A stretch of 39,231 bases of DNA from an uncultured Pelagibacteraceae bacterium (GTDB lineage Bacteria > Pseudomonadota > Alphaproteobacteria > Pelagibacterales > AG-422-B15). The translations under genes were made by a program, and so were the position numbers. The notes beneath the pieces were generated by a model. The model saw only the letters and a program-made list of their open reading frames with translations. It was not told the origin of the DNA and ran no database searches. Where the stretch lies: positions 1-39,231 of the forward strand of contig CABYZQ010000009.1 of NCBI GenBank assembly GCA_902523535.1, read 5' to 3'. Shown here one piece after another: positions 25,295 to 34,065 of the stretch (position 1 is the stretch's first letter; each line of letters starts with the position of its first letter).

Positions 25295-26025
25295 TGGCCG
25301 AAATATCATATTTTTATGTTGTCCTAGCAGGACTACTCAGTTTTTTGTCACCTTGCGTGTTACCTATTGTGCCTGGTTACTTATGTTTTTTAGCAGGTAC
25401 AAGTTTAGATAAGATTGCTTCAGGTGAGGATGCTTCAAAAGAGAGGAATGTATTTTATTTTGCATTGAGTTTTGTTTTTGGTTTTTCCACTGTGTTTATT
25501 TTATTAGGTGCGTCAGCAACTTTATTAAGTGGCATAGTTTATGAATACTTAGATATTTTAAGAATTGTTGGCGGGATTATAATTATTATTTTTGGTATTC
25601 ACTTTATGCAAATTATCCAACTTCCATTCCTAAATAGAGATTCAAGGTACCAAATTGAAAGCTATAGACCCGGAATAGTAGGATCGTACGTAATTGGCCT
25701 CTCTTTTGCTTTCGGATGGACACCATGTATAGGGCCAATTTTAGGCAGTGTCCTATCAATTGCGGCAAGCTCAGAGACAGTTACTTATGGAATTGTTCTT
25801 TTAATGCTCTACTCAGCAGGCCTTGGTATTCCATTTCTACTAGCCGCTTATGCAATTAATGGCTTCATGAGATTTTTATCAAAAATAAGAAATTATATTA
25901 GAGTTATAGAAATTTTTACTGGTGTATTACTTGTAATATTTGGTATTCTCATCTTAACTAATAGGATTCAGGAATTGGCTTTCTTTTTTATAAAGTATCT
26001 TCCATTCTTAACGCAATTTGGATAA
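25294..26025 (+). CDS. ccdA: CcdA-type thiol-disulfide electron carrier
   Basis: The protein has 243 residues and six membrane helices. The paired redox cysteines are Cys21 in LSPCVLPIVPG and Cys145 in GWTPCIGPILG, one at the start of each three-helix half, as in CcdA and the core of DsbD. It moves reducing electrons from cytoplasmic thioredoxin to periplasmic thiol proteins, usually for cytochrome c assembly. No CcmG, TlpA or other thioredoxin-like partner is in the window. The coupling to the permease and Alph_Pro_TM genes suggests shared expression, and possibly a shared job in sulfur chemistry. Confidence 0.93.
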   Translation: MAEISYFYVVLAGLLSFLSPCVLPIVPGYLCFLAGTSLDKIASGEDASKERNVFYFALSFVFGFSTVFILLGASATLLSGIVYEYLDILRIVGGIIIIIFGIHFMQIIQLPFLNRDSRYQIESYRPGIVGSYVIGLSFAFGWTPCIGPILGSVLSIAASSETVTYGIVLLMLYSAGLGIPFLLAAYAINGFMRFLSKIRNYIRVIEIFTGVLLVIFGILILTNRIQELAFFFIKYLPFLTQFG

Positions 26026-26030
26026 AGGAG
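26024..26030 (+). promoter_or_regulatory. Strong ribosome binding site deciding the SDR start
   Basis: AAAGGAG lies 5 bases before the ATG at 26036. It favours that ATG over the in-frame TTG at 26018, which would sit inside the ccdA coding region. Confidence 0.75.
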
Positions 26031-26035
26031 TAAAT

Positions 26036-26911
26036 ATGTTTCAAAAAGACTTATTAAAAGATAAAAGAATTTTAGTTTCTGGTGGAGGGTCAGGTCTGGG
26101 AAAAGCAATGGCTACAAGATACTTAGAGCTTGGGGCAGATATTTATATTTGTGGCAGAAGAAAATCAGTTTTAGATGAAACTGCAAAAGAATTAATGGAT
26201 CTGCACGGAGGATCTGTAAAAGCTATTTCATGTGATATTAAAGTCCCAGAAGCAATCGAAGATATGGTAAATGAAATCTGGAGTGAAGGACCTCTCACAG
26301 GACTATTGAATAATGCAGCAGGTAATTTTATTTCTAGAACAGAAGATTTATCTCCAAGAGCTTTCACTGCTATCTCAAATATAGTTTTCAATGGAACTTT
26401 TTATATGACTAATGCCATTGGGAAAAGATGGCTAAAAGAAAATCTAAAAGGAAGTATCATTTCTATTTTAACCACTTGGGTTGACAGTAGTGGGCCTTAT
26501 ACTGTTCCATCTGCGATGTCGAAATCTGGCTTAGCGACAATGACAAGATCACTTGCCGCTGAATGGGGAAATAGAGGTATAAGACTAAATGGAATTGCTC
26601 CTGGACCATTTCCTACTAAGGGAGCTTGGGATCGATTGGCGCCTGGAGGCAAAGGGGCAGACTTAATGAATTCAGTTCCAATGAAAAGAACTGGCGAATT
26701 AAGTGAACTTGCAAATCTTGCAACTTTTTTGATGGCAGATGGATGTGAGTATTTAACAGGTGAAATCGTTGCAATAGATGGTGCTCAATGGCTAAACCAT
26801 GCAGGCAATTTCTATGAAATGCTGAAAGATGTAACTGATCAGGAATGGGAAATGTTAAGAAGTATGATTAAATCATCAAATGACGCCGATAAAGCAAAAA
26901 GATCAGTTTAG
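26036..26911 (+). CDS. SDR enzyme similar to 2,4-dienoyl-CoA reductase
   Basis: The protein is 291 residues from the ATG at 26036, chosen for its AAAGGAG site. The cofactor motif GGGSGLG is at 16-22 and NNAAGNFISRTEDLSP at 92-107 is very close to mammalian DECR1 as I recall it. Asn97, Ser159 and Lys163 match DECR1 Asn148, Ser210 and Lys214 in spacing. The position of Tyr199, exactly 15 residues before the lysine, is Trp148 here. APGPFPTKGAWDRL near 188-201 also fits. DECR reduces 2,4-dienoyl-CoA with NADPH during unsaturated fatty acid oxidation. Activity with tryptophan at that site is uncertain. It follows ccdA and ends in a 4-base overlap (TTAG) with the convergent SDR gene. Confidence 0.87.
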   Translation: MFQKDLLKDKRILVSGGGSGLGKAMATRYLELGADIYICGRRKSVLDETAKELMDLHGGSVKAISCDIKVPEAIEDMVNEIWSEGPLTGLLNNAAGNFISRTEDLSPRAFTAISNIVFNGTFYMTNAIGKRWLKENLKGSIISILTTWVDSSGPYTVPSAMSKSGLATMTRSLAAEWGNRGIRLNGIAPGPFPTKGAWDRLAPGGKGADLMNSVPMKRTGELSELANLATFLMADGCEYLTGEIVAIDGAQWLNHAGNFYEMLKDVTDQEWEMLRSMIKSSNDADKAKRSV

Positions 26912-27711
26912 ATAAAAGTATCTTTGAAGAGTTTTTTGCTCATTCTTCGAATAAAAGAAGGAATAAAACGCATAAAGAATGAAGCAAGATTTGCCTCTAA
27001 TCCTACAGGATGGTGTATTTTCTTACTTTTATAAGCCAGCCATACTTTATCAACGACTTTAGATACTGGATGAACTTTTGTTCTTTGTTCAACAAAATCT
27101 CTTTCCCATTGACTTTGCATGTCAGACGATACATTTTTTGCCTCAAGTATTGGTGTCTCCGTAAACCATGGATTAATTTCAGAAACTCTTACACCATGCC
27201 TTTCGTATTCAATTCTCAAAGACTCAGTTAATGAAGTTACGGCGTGTTTAGTTGCCCCATAAATAGCGATACCAGGCGTAGGCACTAACCCTGCTACAGA
27301 ACTGGTATTCAAAAGAAGGCTGTTCTCTGTATTCTTTAATAAATTCAGCATTGAAATACAGCCATTTGCGACACCTTTAAAATTAACATCTATAATTTTA
27401 TGAATTTCATTAATGTGTACATCTTCAAAAGCACCAGCAAAATTAGCTATACCTGCATTATTAAAAAAAATATTACATTTTCCAGATGTGTATTCTGAAA
27501 AACTTTTTTCAGCTTCTTTCCACTCCTGAATACTGGTCACATCTAGCTTTTGATACATACATTTGTTGTGTCCAATAAGATTAGCTACTTCTTTGAGACC
27601 TTCCTCATTAATATCAAACAGACCAACATGCCAGCCTTGTTTAGCAAACGATATTGCGGTTGCTTTGCCAATACCAGAGGCTGCCCCAGTAATAAATATA
27701 CTTTTTGTCAT
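26908..27711 (-). CDS. Short-chain dehydrogenase/reductase
   Basis: This 267-residue classical SDR has the cofactor loop TGAASGIG at 8-15, NNAG at 84-87, and a full catalytic set: Ser137 or Ser138 in NTSSVAG, Tyr151 and Lys155 in YGATKHA. Asp33 after the second strand suggests preference for NAD(H). The C-terminal portion (SFFMRFIPSFIRRMSKKLFK) is hydrophobic and basic and may touch the membrane. It is the last gene of the lysS, pyrD, TetR and SDR run, 3 bases after the TetR gene. The substrate is unknown; an alcohol or 3-hydroxyacyl compound sensed by the adjacent regulator is possible. Confidence 0.9.
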   Translation of the reverse strand: MTKSIFITGAASGIGKATAISFAKQGWHVGLFDINEEGLKEVANLIGHNKCMYQKLDVTSIQEWKEAEKSFSEYTSGKCNIFFNNAGIANFAGAFEDVHINEIHKIIDVNFKGVANGCISMLNLLKNTENSLLLNTSSVAGLVPTPGIAIYGATKHAVTSLTESLRIEYERHGVRVSEINPWFTETPILEAKNVSSDMQSQWERDFVEQRTKVHPVSKVVDKVWLAYKSKKIHHPVGLEANLASFFMRFIPSFIRRMSKKLFKDTFI

Positions 27712-27714
27712 AAA

Positions 27715-28329
27715 TTATAAGCCCTTCAAAAAAAGTTTTGTCGCAAAGCTTGAAGCATCATCGGGCGATACATCGCTACGTGTCAACATTTCATCACCAA
27801 GATTTATACATACTGCCATGACAGATGTAATCATAAAAGAAATATCATTTTGAGGAAATTTTGTTTTTTTTGAGATATCGATCACAAATTTATATAAATT
27901 ATTATTAAATCTCGCATACTCCTTTGAATGAGCGGAAAGCCACTTTAAGTCTAATATGTATTTTCTGTTATTTTTTATAAATAAGTAATTTTCTTCTTCA
28001 TCTAAGATCCAATTAAACCAACTACTAAAGGCGATCTTAACAATTTGATCAAAAGTTTGAGCTTCGCTTATTTTTTTTATAAAGTAATCGCTGAATTCAC
28101 TTACAAGTCTTTCAATAATTATCAAAAAAACAGCATTTTTGTCATCAAAGTAGTTATAAAATGTGCCAGAACCAAGGTTGGCGGTTGATACGATTTCTCT
28201 AATACTCGCATTATCAATACCTTTTTCCGTAAAAACCTTTCTTGAGGAAATTATTATGGACTCTCGATTATTTTTTTTATTAATTTGTCTTTTTCTTTGA
28301 TGAAATGGAATATCCATTATTTTGATCAT
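27715..28329 (-). CDS. TetR-family transcriptional regulator
   Basis: The protein has 204 residues. The N-terminal helix-turn-helix spans about 22-66: RESIIISSRKVFTEKGIDNA, then IREIVSTANLGSGTFYNYFDDK with the usual recognition helix and FYNYF end. The C-terminal ligand domain is not similar to any subfamily I can name. A basic stretch (HQRKRQINKKNN) precedes the domain. It overlaps pyrD by 4 bases (ATGA) and is 3 bases from the downstream SDR gene, which is the most likely target or functional partner. Being distal in a housekeeping operon, it may be expressed constitutively. Confidence 0.9.
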   Translation of the reverse strand: MIKIMDIPFHQRKRQINKKNNRESIIISSRKVFTEKGIDNASIREIVSTANLGSGTFYNYFDDKNAVFLIIIERLVSEFSDYFIKKISEAQTFDQIVKIAFSSWFNWILDEEENYLFIKNNRKYILDLKWLSAHSKEYARFNNNLYKFVIDISKKTKFPQNDISFMITSVMAVCINLGDEMLTRSDVSPDDASSFATKLFLKGL

Positions 28330-29369
28330 GAATGGATAATCCCTACAGCATCTGCAATATTTTTATACCCATCATTATGCAAAAGTAATGATAAATCCTT
28401 TTTAATATTATTTATCATTTGTGGTCCGTTGAAAGTGAGGGCTGTATACAATTGAACTAATGATGCGCCCAACTTAATTTTAGTATAAACATCTTCTGCG
28501 TTAGAAATTCCTCCAACGCCAATAAGAAGCAATTCTCTATTTGTTTCTTTTGAAAGGAAACTTAACACTTTATTGGATAATTCTTTAAGTGGCTGTCCTG
28601 AAATGCCTCCTTCTTCATCTTTATACTCGTTCATTAAATCTTGAGGGCGAGAGATGGTTGTATTAGTAGCAATTATACCGTCAATTTTATATTTCTGAAC
28701 TAAATTAAGTACCATGCTGTAATGCTGCTTCGTACTGTCAGGATCAATTTTTAGGATGATCTTTTTTTGTGTCTTCATGTTTTCTCTTAATTGAGACAAC
28801 TCGCTAAGCAGTGTATTTAATGTATCGTGTTCCTGTATCTCTCTTAAATTTTTGGTGTTTGGTGAAGAGACATTTACTGTAACGTAGTCTGAATAATCAA
28901 CTACTTGAGTGTATAAATTAATATAATCATCGATGAAATTTTCTGTGTCTTTGTTTGGTCCAATATTTGCCCCAAGGACTCCATTTTTATTTGATTTACT
29001 CATATTCATCAAAAATTTTTCAATACCATTATTATTAAAACCCAGTCTATTTATAATCGCTTTATCTGATGCAAGCCGGAATACCCTTGGTTTAGCATTT
29101 CCAAATTGAGGTCTTGGTGTGACAGTTCCACATTCCGTGAAACCAAATCCTAAATTGAATAATGAATTTATAACTTCAGCATTTTTATCAAATCCTGCAG
29201 CCATTCCAATGGGGTTCTTAAACCTGAGTCCGTTAATATCATTGCTTAAAATAGGGATATCATTACTGCTTTCAATAAATGGATTTGGAAGTTTAAGTGC
29301 ATTTATTGTTAATTTGTGAGCAACTTCAGGGTCAAGGTTCTTAAGTATATTAAAAAATATCCTTATCAT
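28326..29369 (-). CDS. pyrD: Dihydroorotate dehydrogenase, quinone-dependent (class 2)
   Basis: The protein has 347 residues, normal for class 2. The N-terminal helix region (1-40) that docks to the membrane and ubiquinone is present. NPIGMAAGFDKNA at 52-64, TECGTVTPRPQFGNAKPR at 78-95 and NRLGFNN at 107-113 are FMN-site signatures. The catalytic serine lies in VSSPNTKNLR (SSPNT at 168-172). It oxidises dihydroorotate to orotate in pyrimidine synthesis at the inner membrane. It lies 8 bases after lysS and overlaps the TetR gene. Confidence 0.96.
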   Translation of the reverse strand: MIRIFFNILKNLDPEVAHKLTINALKLPNPFIESSNDIPILSNDINGLRFKNPIGMAAGFDKNAEVINSLFNLGFGFTECGTVTPRPQFGNAKPRVFRLASDKAIINRLGFNNNGIEKFLMNMSKSNKNGVLGANIGPNKDTENFIDDYINLYTQVVDYSDYVTVNVSSPNTKNLREIQEHDTLNTLLSELSQLRENMKTQKKIILKIDPDSTKQHYSMVLNLVQKYKIDGIIATNTTISRPQDLMNEYKDEEGGISGQPLKELSNKVLSFLSKETNRELLLIGVGGISNAEDVYTKIKLGASLVQLYTALTFNGPQMINNIKKDLSLLLHNDGYKNIADAVGIIHS

Positions 29370-29377
29370 TTAAATTT

Positions 29378-30952
29378 TTATTTTAACTTTTCTTCGATTA
29401 ACTCAATTGTCTGTTTTATTCCATATATCGCAATAAAAGTTCCAAATCTGGGTCCGTCTTCTTTGCCAAAAAGCACTTGATAAATAAGTTTAAACCAATC
29501 CCTGAGGTTTTCAAAATTATGATCTTTTCCTATTTGATATATCTCAGTTTGAATGGTTTCGGCATCTGCACTTTCTGCCTGACTACGCAATCTATTTATT
29601 AGATCTTCAAAGATTTTTCTTTCTTCGCTAGATGGGGTCTTATAATTTATTTGATCTGAAGTAATGTCTCTTTCAAAATTAATTGCCCCTTTTATTAAGT
29701 CATTGATGAATTGCCTATTAGAACTGTTAATATTTTCATCATATTTCTTAACAAAATCTAAAATAATTGCAGGATCGTTTTTTCCACTCGCAGCAACAAG
29801 ATTTAATATAAGGTTGTATGTTACATTTACATTTCCTATAGAGTTTTCACCATTCATGATGTGCCAAACTGGGTTTTCAATCTGCTCTTGATCAGATTGC
29901 GTATTAAATTTGTTTAAATGCCCTAAGAACTCATCAGATGACTTTGGAATGATGTCATGAAAGAGTTTCTTAGCTCTTCTTGGGTTTTGATACATAAAAT
30001 AGCTTAATGTTTCTTTAGGTGCGTATGACAACCATTCCTCTATAGTGAGACCATTGCCTTTAGATTTGGATATTTTTTCTCCATTTTGATCAAGAAATAG
30101 TTCATAAAAATAATTTTCTGGAGGCGCATAACCAAGAGCTCGGCTTACTTTTGCAGAAAGCTGAAACGTAGGTATTAAATCTTTTCCGTACATCTCATAA
30201 TCAATATCAAGAGCGCCCCACCGCATTGCCCAATCAACTTTCCATTGAAGTTTGCATTTTCCTTTTAAGATAGATTGCTCAACTTCTTTATTTTTATTTA
30301 CATATGTAATTGTATTTTCATCAGGATTAATTGAAATAATTTCAACTTCAAGAACATGTCCAGACTCTGGGCATATTGGAAGAAAAGGACTATATGTTTT
30401 TTTTCGTTCCTCGCCTAATGTTGGAAGAATAATATTTTTAATCGATTCATAATTTTTTAGTACATTAATTAATTGTTCATCAAAATACCCTGAAGTGTAA
30501 AGTTCAGTAGCACTTTTAAATGTGTACTTAAAACCAAAGTTATCTAAGAACTGCTGCAGCATTTCATTATTGTGATCTCCAAAACTCTTACTTGTCTCAA
30601 ATGGATCTGGAATTGAAGTGAGTGGCTTATGAAGATGTTTCTCTAATATATTTTTATTAGGAACATTGTCAGGAACTTTTCTAAGTCCATCCATATCATC
30701 TGAGAAAGCAACAAGTTCCACTTCAATTTCTGATAATGACTTTATGGCATTTAAAATCATTGTTGTTCTGGCTACCTCACCAAATGTTCCAATATGTGGT
30801 AATCCACTTGGACCGTATCCAGTTTGTAATCTAATTTTTTGCTTACTATTTGCTTGAGCTTTTTTTATTATTTTTTTTGCCTCGATAAAAGGCCATGCTT
30901 TTGCATCTTTACTGATTTCTCTTATGGAAGACATATCTCTGGACATTACCAT
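29378..30952 (-). CDS. lysS: Class I lysyl-tRNA synthetase
   Basis: This 524-residue enzyme is of the class I type, not the more common class II LysRS. The Rossmann-fold signature is GPSGLPHIGT at 47-56 (HIGH variant HIGT) and the second signature is KISKS at 293-297. WAMRWGALDIDYEMYGKD at 241-258 is typical of LysRS-I. It charges tRNA-Lys in the cytoplasm. Class I LysRS is known from archaea, spirochaetes and many alphaproteobacteria, which supports the lineage call. Starts at 30952, 30946 or 30934 are all in frame; the N-terminal domain begins near REISKDAKAWPF. It heads the pyrD operon and is divergent from folE. Confidence 0.96.
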   Translation of the reverse strand: MVMSRDMSSIREISKDAKAWPFIEAKKIIKKAQANSKQKIRLQTGYGPSGLPHIGTFGEVARTTMILNAIKSLSEIEVELVAFSDDMDGLRKVPDNVPNKNILEKHLHKPLTSIPDPFETSKSFGDHNNEMLQQFLDNFGFKYTFKSATELYTSGYFDEQLINVLKNYESIKNIILPTLGEERKKTYSPFLPICPESGHVLEVEIISINPDENTITYVNKNKEVEQSILKGKCKLQWKVDWAMRWGALDIDYEMYGKDLIPTFQLSAKVSRALGYAPPENYFYELFLDQNGEKISKSKGNGLTIEEWLSYAPKETLSYFMYQNPRRAKKLFHDIIPKSSDEFLGHLNKFNTQSDQEQIENPVWHIMNGENSIGNVNVTYNLILNLVAASGKNDPAIILDFVKKYDENINSSNRQFINDLIKGAINFERDITSDQINYKTPSSEERKIFEDLINRLRSQAESADAETIQTEIYQIGKDHNFENLRDWFKLIYQVLFGKEDGPRFGTFIAIYGIKQTIELIEEKLK

Positions 30953-31086
30953 ATTATTCTTTAAATCACTGAAAAATTAACAAAATTTATCTATTTTAGA
31001 CTATTTAGATAATTTATTTGTTTTTTTAGTAAATAATTAAACTATATATTTGATAGATTTTCATATAGTAATCTGACTTCAAAATC

Positions 31087-31692
31087 ATGAAAAAAAAGAA
31101 AAATACAAAGCCAACTCGTCAAGAAGCAGAGGCTGCTGTTAAAACTTTATTATCTTTTGTCGGAGAAGACGCTAATAGGCCTGGTTTATTAGAAACCCCT
31201 AAGAGAGTTGTCAAGGCTTATGAGGACTGGTTTGCAGGTTACAATGATGACCCTAAACAGGTGTTAAAAAAGACTTTTGATGAGCTTGAGGGTTATGATG
31301 AAATTATTATGCTTCGAGATATCAGAATTGAATCACACTGCGAGCATCATATTGCTCCTTTCATTGGCTCTGCACATGTTGCTTACCTTCCAAATAAAAG
31401 AGTCGTAGGAATAAGCAAGCTTGCAAGAATAACACGCATTTATATGAAAAGAATGCAAATTCAGGAAAAACTTACTGCTCAAATAGCTAATTGTATTCAG
31501 GATGTCCTTAACCCGAAAGGTGTGGCAGTGGTAGTTGAAGCACAACATCAATGTATGACGACTAGGGGAATAGGCACTCCTGGTATTTCAATGGTTACCA
31601 GCCAACTCTTAGGTAAATTTAGAACTGACTCCTCTACAAGAAGAGAGTTCTATAGTATGATCAATCAAGGATCTATTCTTAAAAAAAATTAA
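31087..31692 (+). CDS. folE: GTP cyclohydrolase I
   Basis: The protein is 201 residues. Zinc ligands Cys85 and His88 in SHCEHH and Cys156 in QHQCMTTRG have the spacing of the E. coli enzyme. RPGLLETPKRVVKAY at 31-45 and VGISKLARI at 107-115 are further family signatures. It converts GTP to dihydroneopterin triphosphate, the first step of folate synthesis, as a cytoplasmic homodecamer. It is divergent from lysS across a 134-base, very AT-rich gap where I could not place a convincing promoter. It is followed 12 bases later by trkH, so the two may be co-transcribed. Confidence 0.96.
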   Translation: MKKKKNTKPTRQEAEAAVKTLLSFVGEDANRPGLLETPKRVVKAYEDWFAGYNDDPKQVLKKTFDELEGYDEIIMLRDIRIESHCEHHIAPFIGSAHVAYLPNKRVVGISKLARITRIYMKRMQIQEKLTAQIANCIQDVLNPKGVAVVVEAQHQCMTTRGIGTPGISMVTSQLLGKFRTDSSTRREFYSMINQGSILKKN

Positions 31693-31704
31693 TAAATTAA
31701 TCTA

Positions 31705-33156
31705 ATGATAAATTTTAAGATAATACTGAATGTATTAGGGTATCTTTTAATTGCGCTTAGTCTTGTGATGCTCATTCCTACGATCATAGATCTTGGCATC
31801 GGCAATAATTCGTGGAAATCTTTTATTACTAGCGCAATAATAACTTTTGGATTTGGATTTACATTTCTAATTTCCACTCGTAATGAAGAAAATAATAAAA
31901 TTTTAATGCAAGATGCATTTTTAATTACATCACTTTCTTGGTTATCGATTAGTATATTTGGCGCTTTTCCTTTTTATTTTTCAGAAAATGGCTTGGGTAT
32001 TACCAATTCAATATTTGAGTCAATGTCAGGAATCACCACTACGGGATCAAGTGTTATTCAAAATGTAGAGGCAATGACTGAGGGAATGTTAATATGGCGA
32101 GGCTTGTTGCAATGGATGGGTGGCATAGGAATTATCATCATGGCTATAAGTATTTTGCCAGTTCTTCGGGTTGGGGGGATGCAAGTGTTCAGAGCAGAAA
32201 GTTCGGACACAACAGAAAAGATGCTTCCTAGAACAACACAGATAGCATCTGCGGTTACCTTAATTTATTTGACGCTCACATTAATTTGCTTGGCTGCATA
32301 TTGGTTAGGAGGAATGAATTTTTTTGATGCACTAGTTCACTCAATGACGACAATTGCAACTGGTGGATTTTCAACTCAAAATAATTCATTTGCTAGTTTT
32401 AATAGCAAGTCGTTAGAATATGTTGCTATTATTTTTATGGTACTAAGTAGTCTTCCAATATTAATTTATCTAGAAGCATTCAAAGATGGATTGAAAAGAA
32501 TAATTTCAGATACTCAAATAATTACTTTTCTTGGGATAATATTTTTTAGCTCCCTGTTGGTAATATTATACTTATGGTTTATGGAAATTAAAGATATTGA
32601 AGATGCAATAAGAAGTGGAGCATTTAATGTTATTTCTATAATTACTGGGACCGGCTATACATCTGATAATTATAATTTATGGGGACCTTTTCCTATTTAT
32701 CTTTTATTTTTTGGAATGTTTATTGGAGGTTGTGCTGGTTCAACAACATGTGGGATAAAAGTATTTAGATTCCAAATATTGTTTCAGACATTAAAAATGC
32801 AAATTCAGAAACTTCTTCATCCCCATGGAGTTTTTGTTCCTCACTATAATCATAAAAAAATTGAAGAAGACGTAACTTCTTCAGTGATGAGCTTTTTCTT
32901 TATTTTTATTTTGAGTTTTATTGTTATTACATTATTACTTTCTACAACAGAGCTTGATTTTGTAACCAGTTTATCGGCTGCTGCAACATCACTTGCAAAT
33001 GTCGGACCGGGTCTTGGCGAAATGATTGGTCCTGAAAATTCCTTTTATGAAATTAGTAACTTTGCAAAATGGGTATTAATTTTTTCAATGTTATTGGGAA
33101 GACTTGAGATACTCACTGTTCTCGTAATTCTTCATCCCGCCTTCTGGAAAAAATAA
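31705..33156 (+). CDS. trkH: TrkH-family potassium uptake channel subunit
   Basis: This 483-residue inner-membrane protein has four pore-loop repeats, each with the selectivity-filter glycine: SGITTTGSSV near 107, TIATGGFST near 215, ITGTGYTSDN near 312 and LANVGPGLG near 431. VGGMQVFRAESSDTTEK near 155-171 is a typical TrkH cytoplasmic loop. It moves potassium driven by the ion gradient and normally works with the cytoplasmic NAD-binding subunit TrkA, which is not in the window. The stop abuts the convergent argF stop (33156/33157). Confidence 0.94.
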   Translation: MINFKIILNVLGYLLIALSLVMLIPTIIDLGIGNNSWKSFITSAIITFGFGFTFLISTRNEENNKILMQDAFLITSLSWLSISIFGAFPFYFSENGLGITNSIFESMSGITTTGSSVIQNVEAMTEGMLIWRGLLQWMGGIGIIIMAISILPVLRVGGMQVFRAESSDTTEKMLPRTTQIASAVTLIYLTLTLICLAAYWLGGMNFFDALVHSMTTIATGGFSTQNNSFASFNSKSLEYVAIIFMVLSSLPILIYLEAFKDGLKRIISDTQIITFLGIIFFSSLLVILYLWFMEIKDIEDAIRSGAFNVISIITGTGYTSDNYNLWGPFPIYLLFFGMFIGGCAGSTTCGIKVFRFQILFQTLKMQIQKLLHPHGVFVPHYNHKKIEEDVTSSVMSFFFIFILSFIVITLLLSTTELDFVTSLSAAATSLANVGPGLGEMIGPENSFYEISNFAKWVLIFSMLLGRLEILTVLVILHPAFWKK

Positions 33157-34065
33157 CTATATTAATGTTCTAAGAATTTGCTTTTGGATATGGAGCCTAT
33201 TTGACGCCTCTTCCCAAATTCTTGAGTTTGCTCCATCAATTACTGACTCCTCAACTTCTTGACCCCTATTTGCAGGTAAGCAATGCGTGAATATACAATC
33301 GTCTTTTGCGTTATCCATTAAGGATTTTGTAACTCTGAAGCCGTTTAGCTCTTTAATAACGTTTTCGTCAGATTTTTCACCCATAGACTGCCACGTATCT
33401 GTCATAATCACATCAGCTGTAGATAAAATTTCATCGTCAATTTGATTATGAATAATACTTTCTACATTTATGTTTTCTTTGTGTTTACTAATTTTTGATA
33501 AGTATAAATCTTTCGACCTGTCAGGTGAAAAGATGCTTAGTTTAAATCCTAAATTTTTAGAATAAGCTTCAATCCATGAATGCGCTACATTGGTTATAGG
33601 CCCAAACCAAGTAATATTCAAATTTTCTAGAGAACCTTTTTCTTCAATGATGGTCATGAGACCCGCCATGCATTGGCACGGATGAGATAAATTTGAAAGT
33701 CCATTCATTATCGGTACACTTGAAACTTCTAAAGTATCTAATATGGTCTGGTGATTATTTACTCGCATCACAACTCCGTCAGAATAGAGACTGAAAGTCT
33801 TAATGGTGTCTGTGAGACTTTCCTTACCACTACTCAAATGAATATCTGAACCATTAAGTATAATTGATGATCCACCAAGTTGTTTAACTGCAAGATCAAA
33901 TGAAAGTCTTGTTCTTGTAGAATTTTTCTCAAAAAATAAAATTAAGTTTTTTCCAGACAATAGTTTTTCTGAGATAGCGTTTTGATTTTTATTTTCTATC
34001 GCTGAATTAAGCAATTCAGTAATTTCTTCAGCAGTAAAATCTTTAATATCTATAAAGTTTTTCAT
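33157..34065 (-). CDS. argF: Ornithine carbamoyltransferase
   Basis: The 302-residue protein carries the carbamoyl-phosphate motif STRTR at 49-53, HPCQ at 128-131, DTWQSMG near 224-230 for ornithine binding, and HCLPANRG at 261-268 with catalytic Cys262. It makes citrulline from ornithine and carbamoyl phosphate in arginine synthesis. The start overlaps the argD stop by 4 bases (ATGA), so the two are co-translated. Length is normal for the alphaproteobacterial enzyme. No arginine-repressor box was recognised upstream. Confidence 0.96.
   Translation of the reverse strand: MKNFIDIKDFTAEEITELLNSAIENKNQNAISEKLLSGKNLILFFEKNSTRTRLSFDLAVKQLGGSSIILNGSDIHLSSGKESLTDTIKTFSLYSDGVVMRVNNHQTILDTLEVSSVPIMNGLSNLSHPCQCMAGLMTIIEEKGSLENLNITWFGPITNVAHSWIEAYSKNLGFKLSIFSPDRSKDLYLSKISKHKENINVESIIHNQIDDEILSTADVIMTDTWQSMGEKSDENVIKELNGFRVTKSLMDNAKDDCIFTHCLPANRGQEVEESVIDGANSRIWEEASNRLHIQKQILRTLI

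Noticed and set aside
26018-26035. TTG start for the dienoyl-CoA reductase-like gene
   Set aside because: It lies inside ccdA, while the ATG at 26036 has AAAGGAG at ideal spacing.
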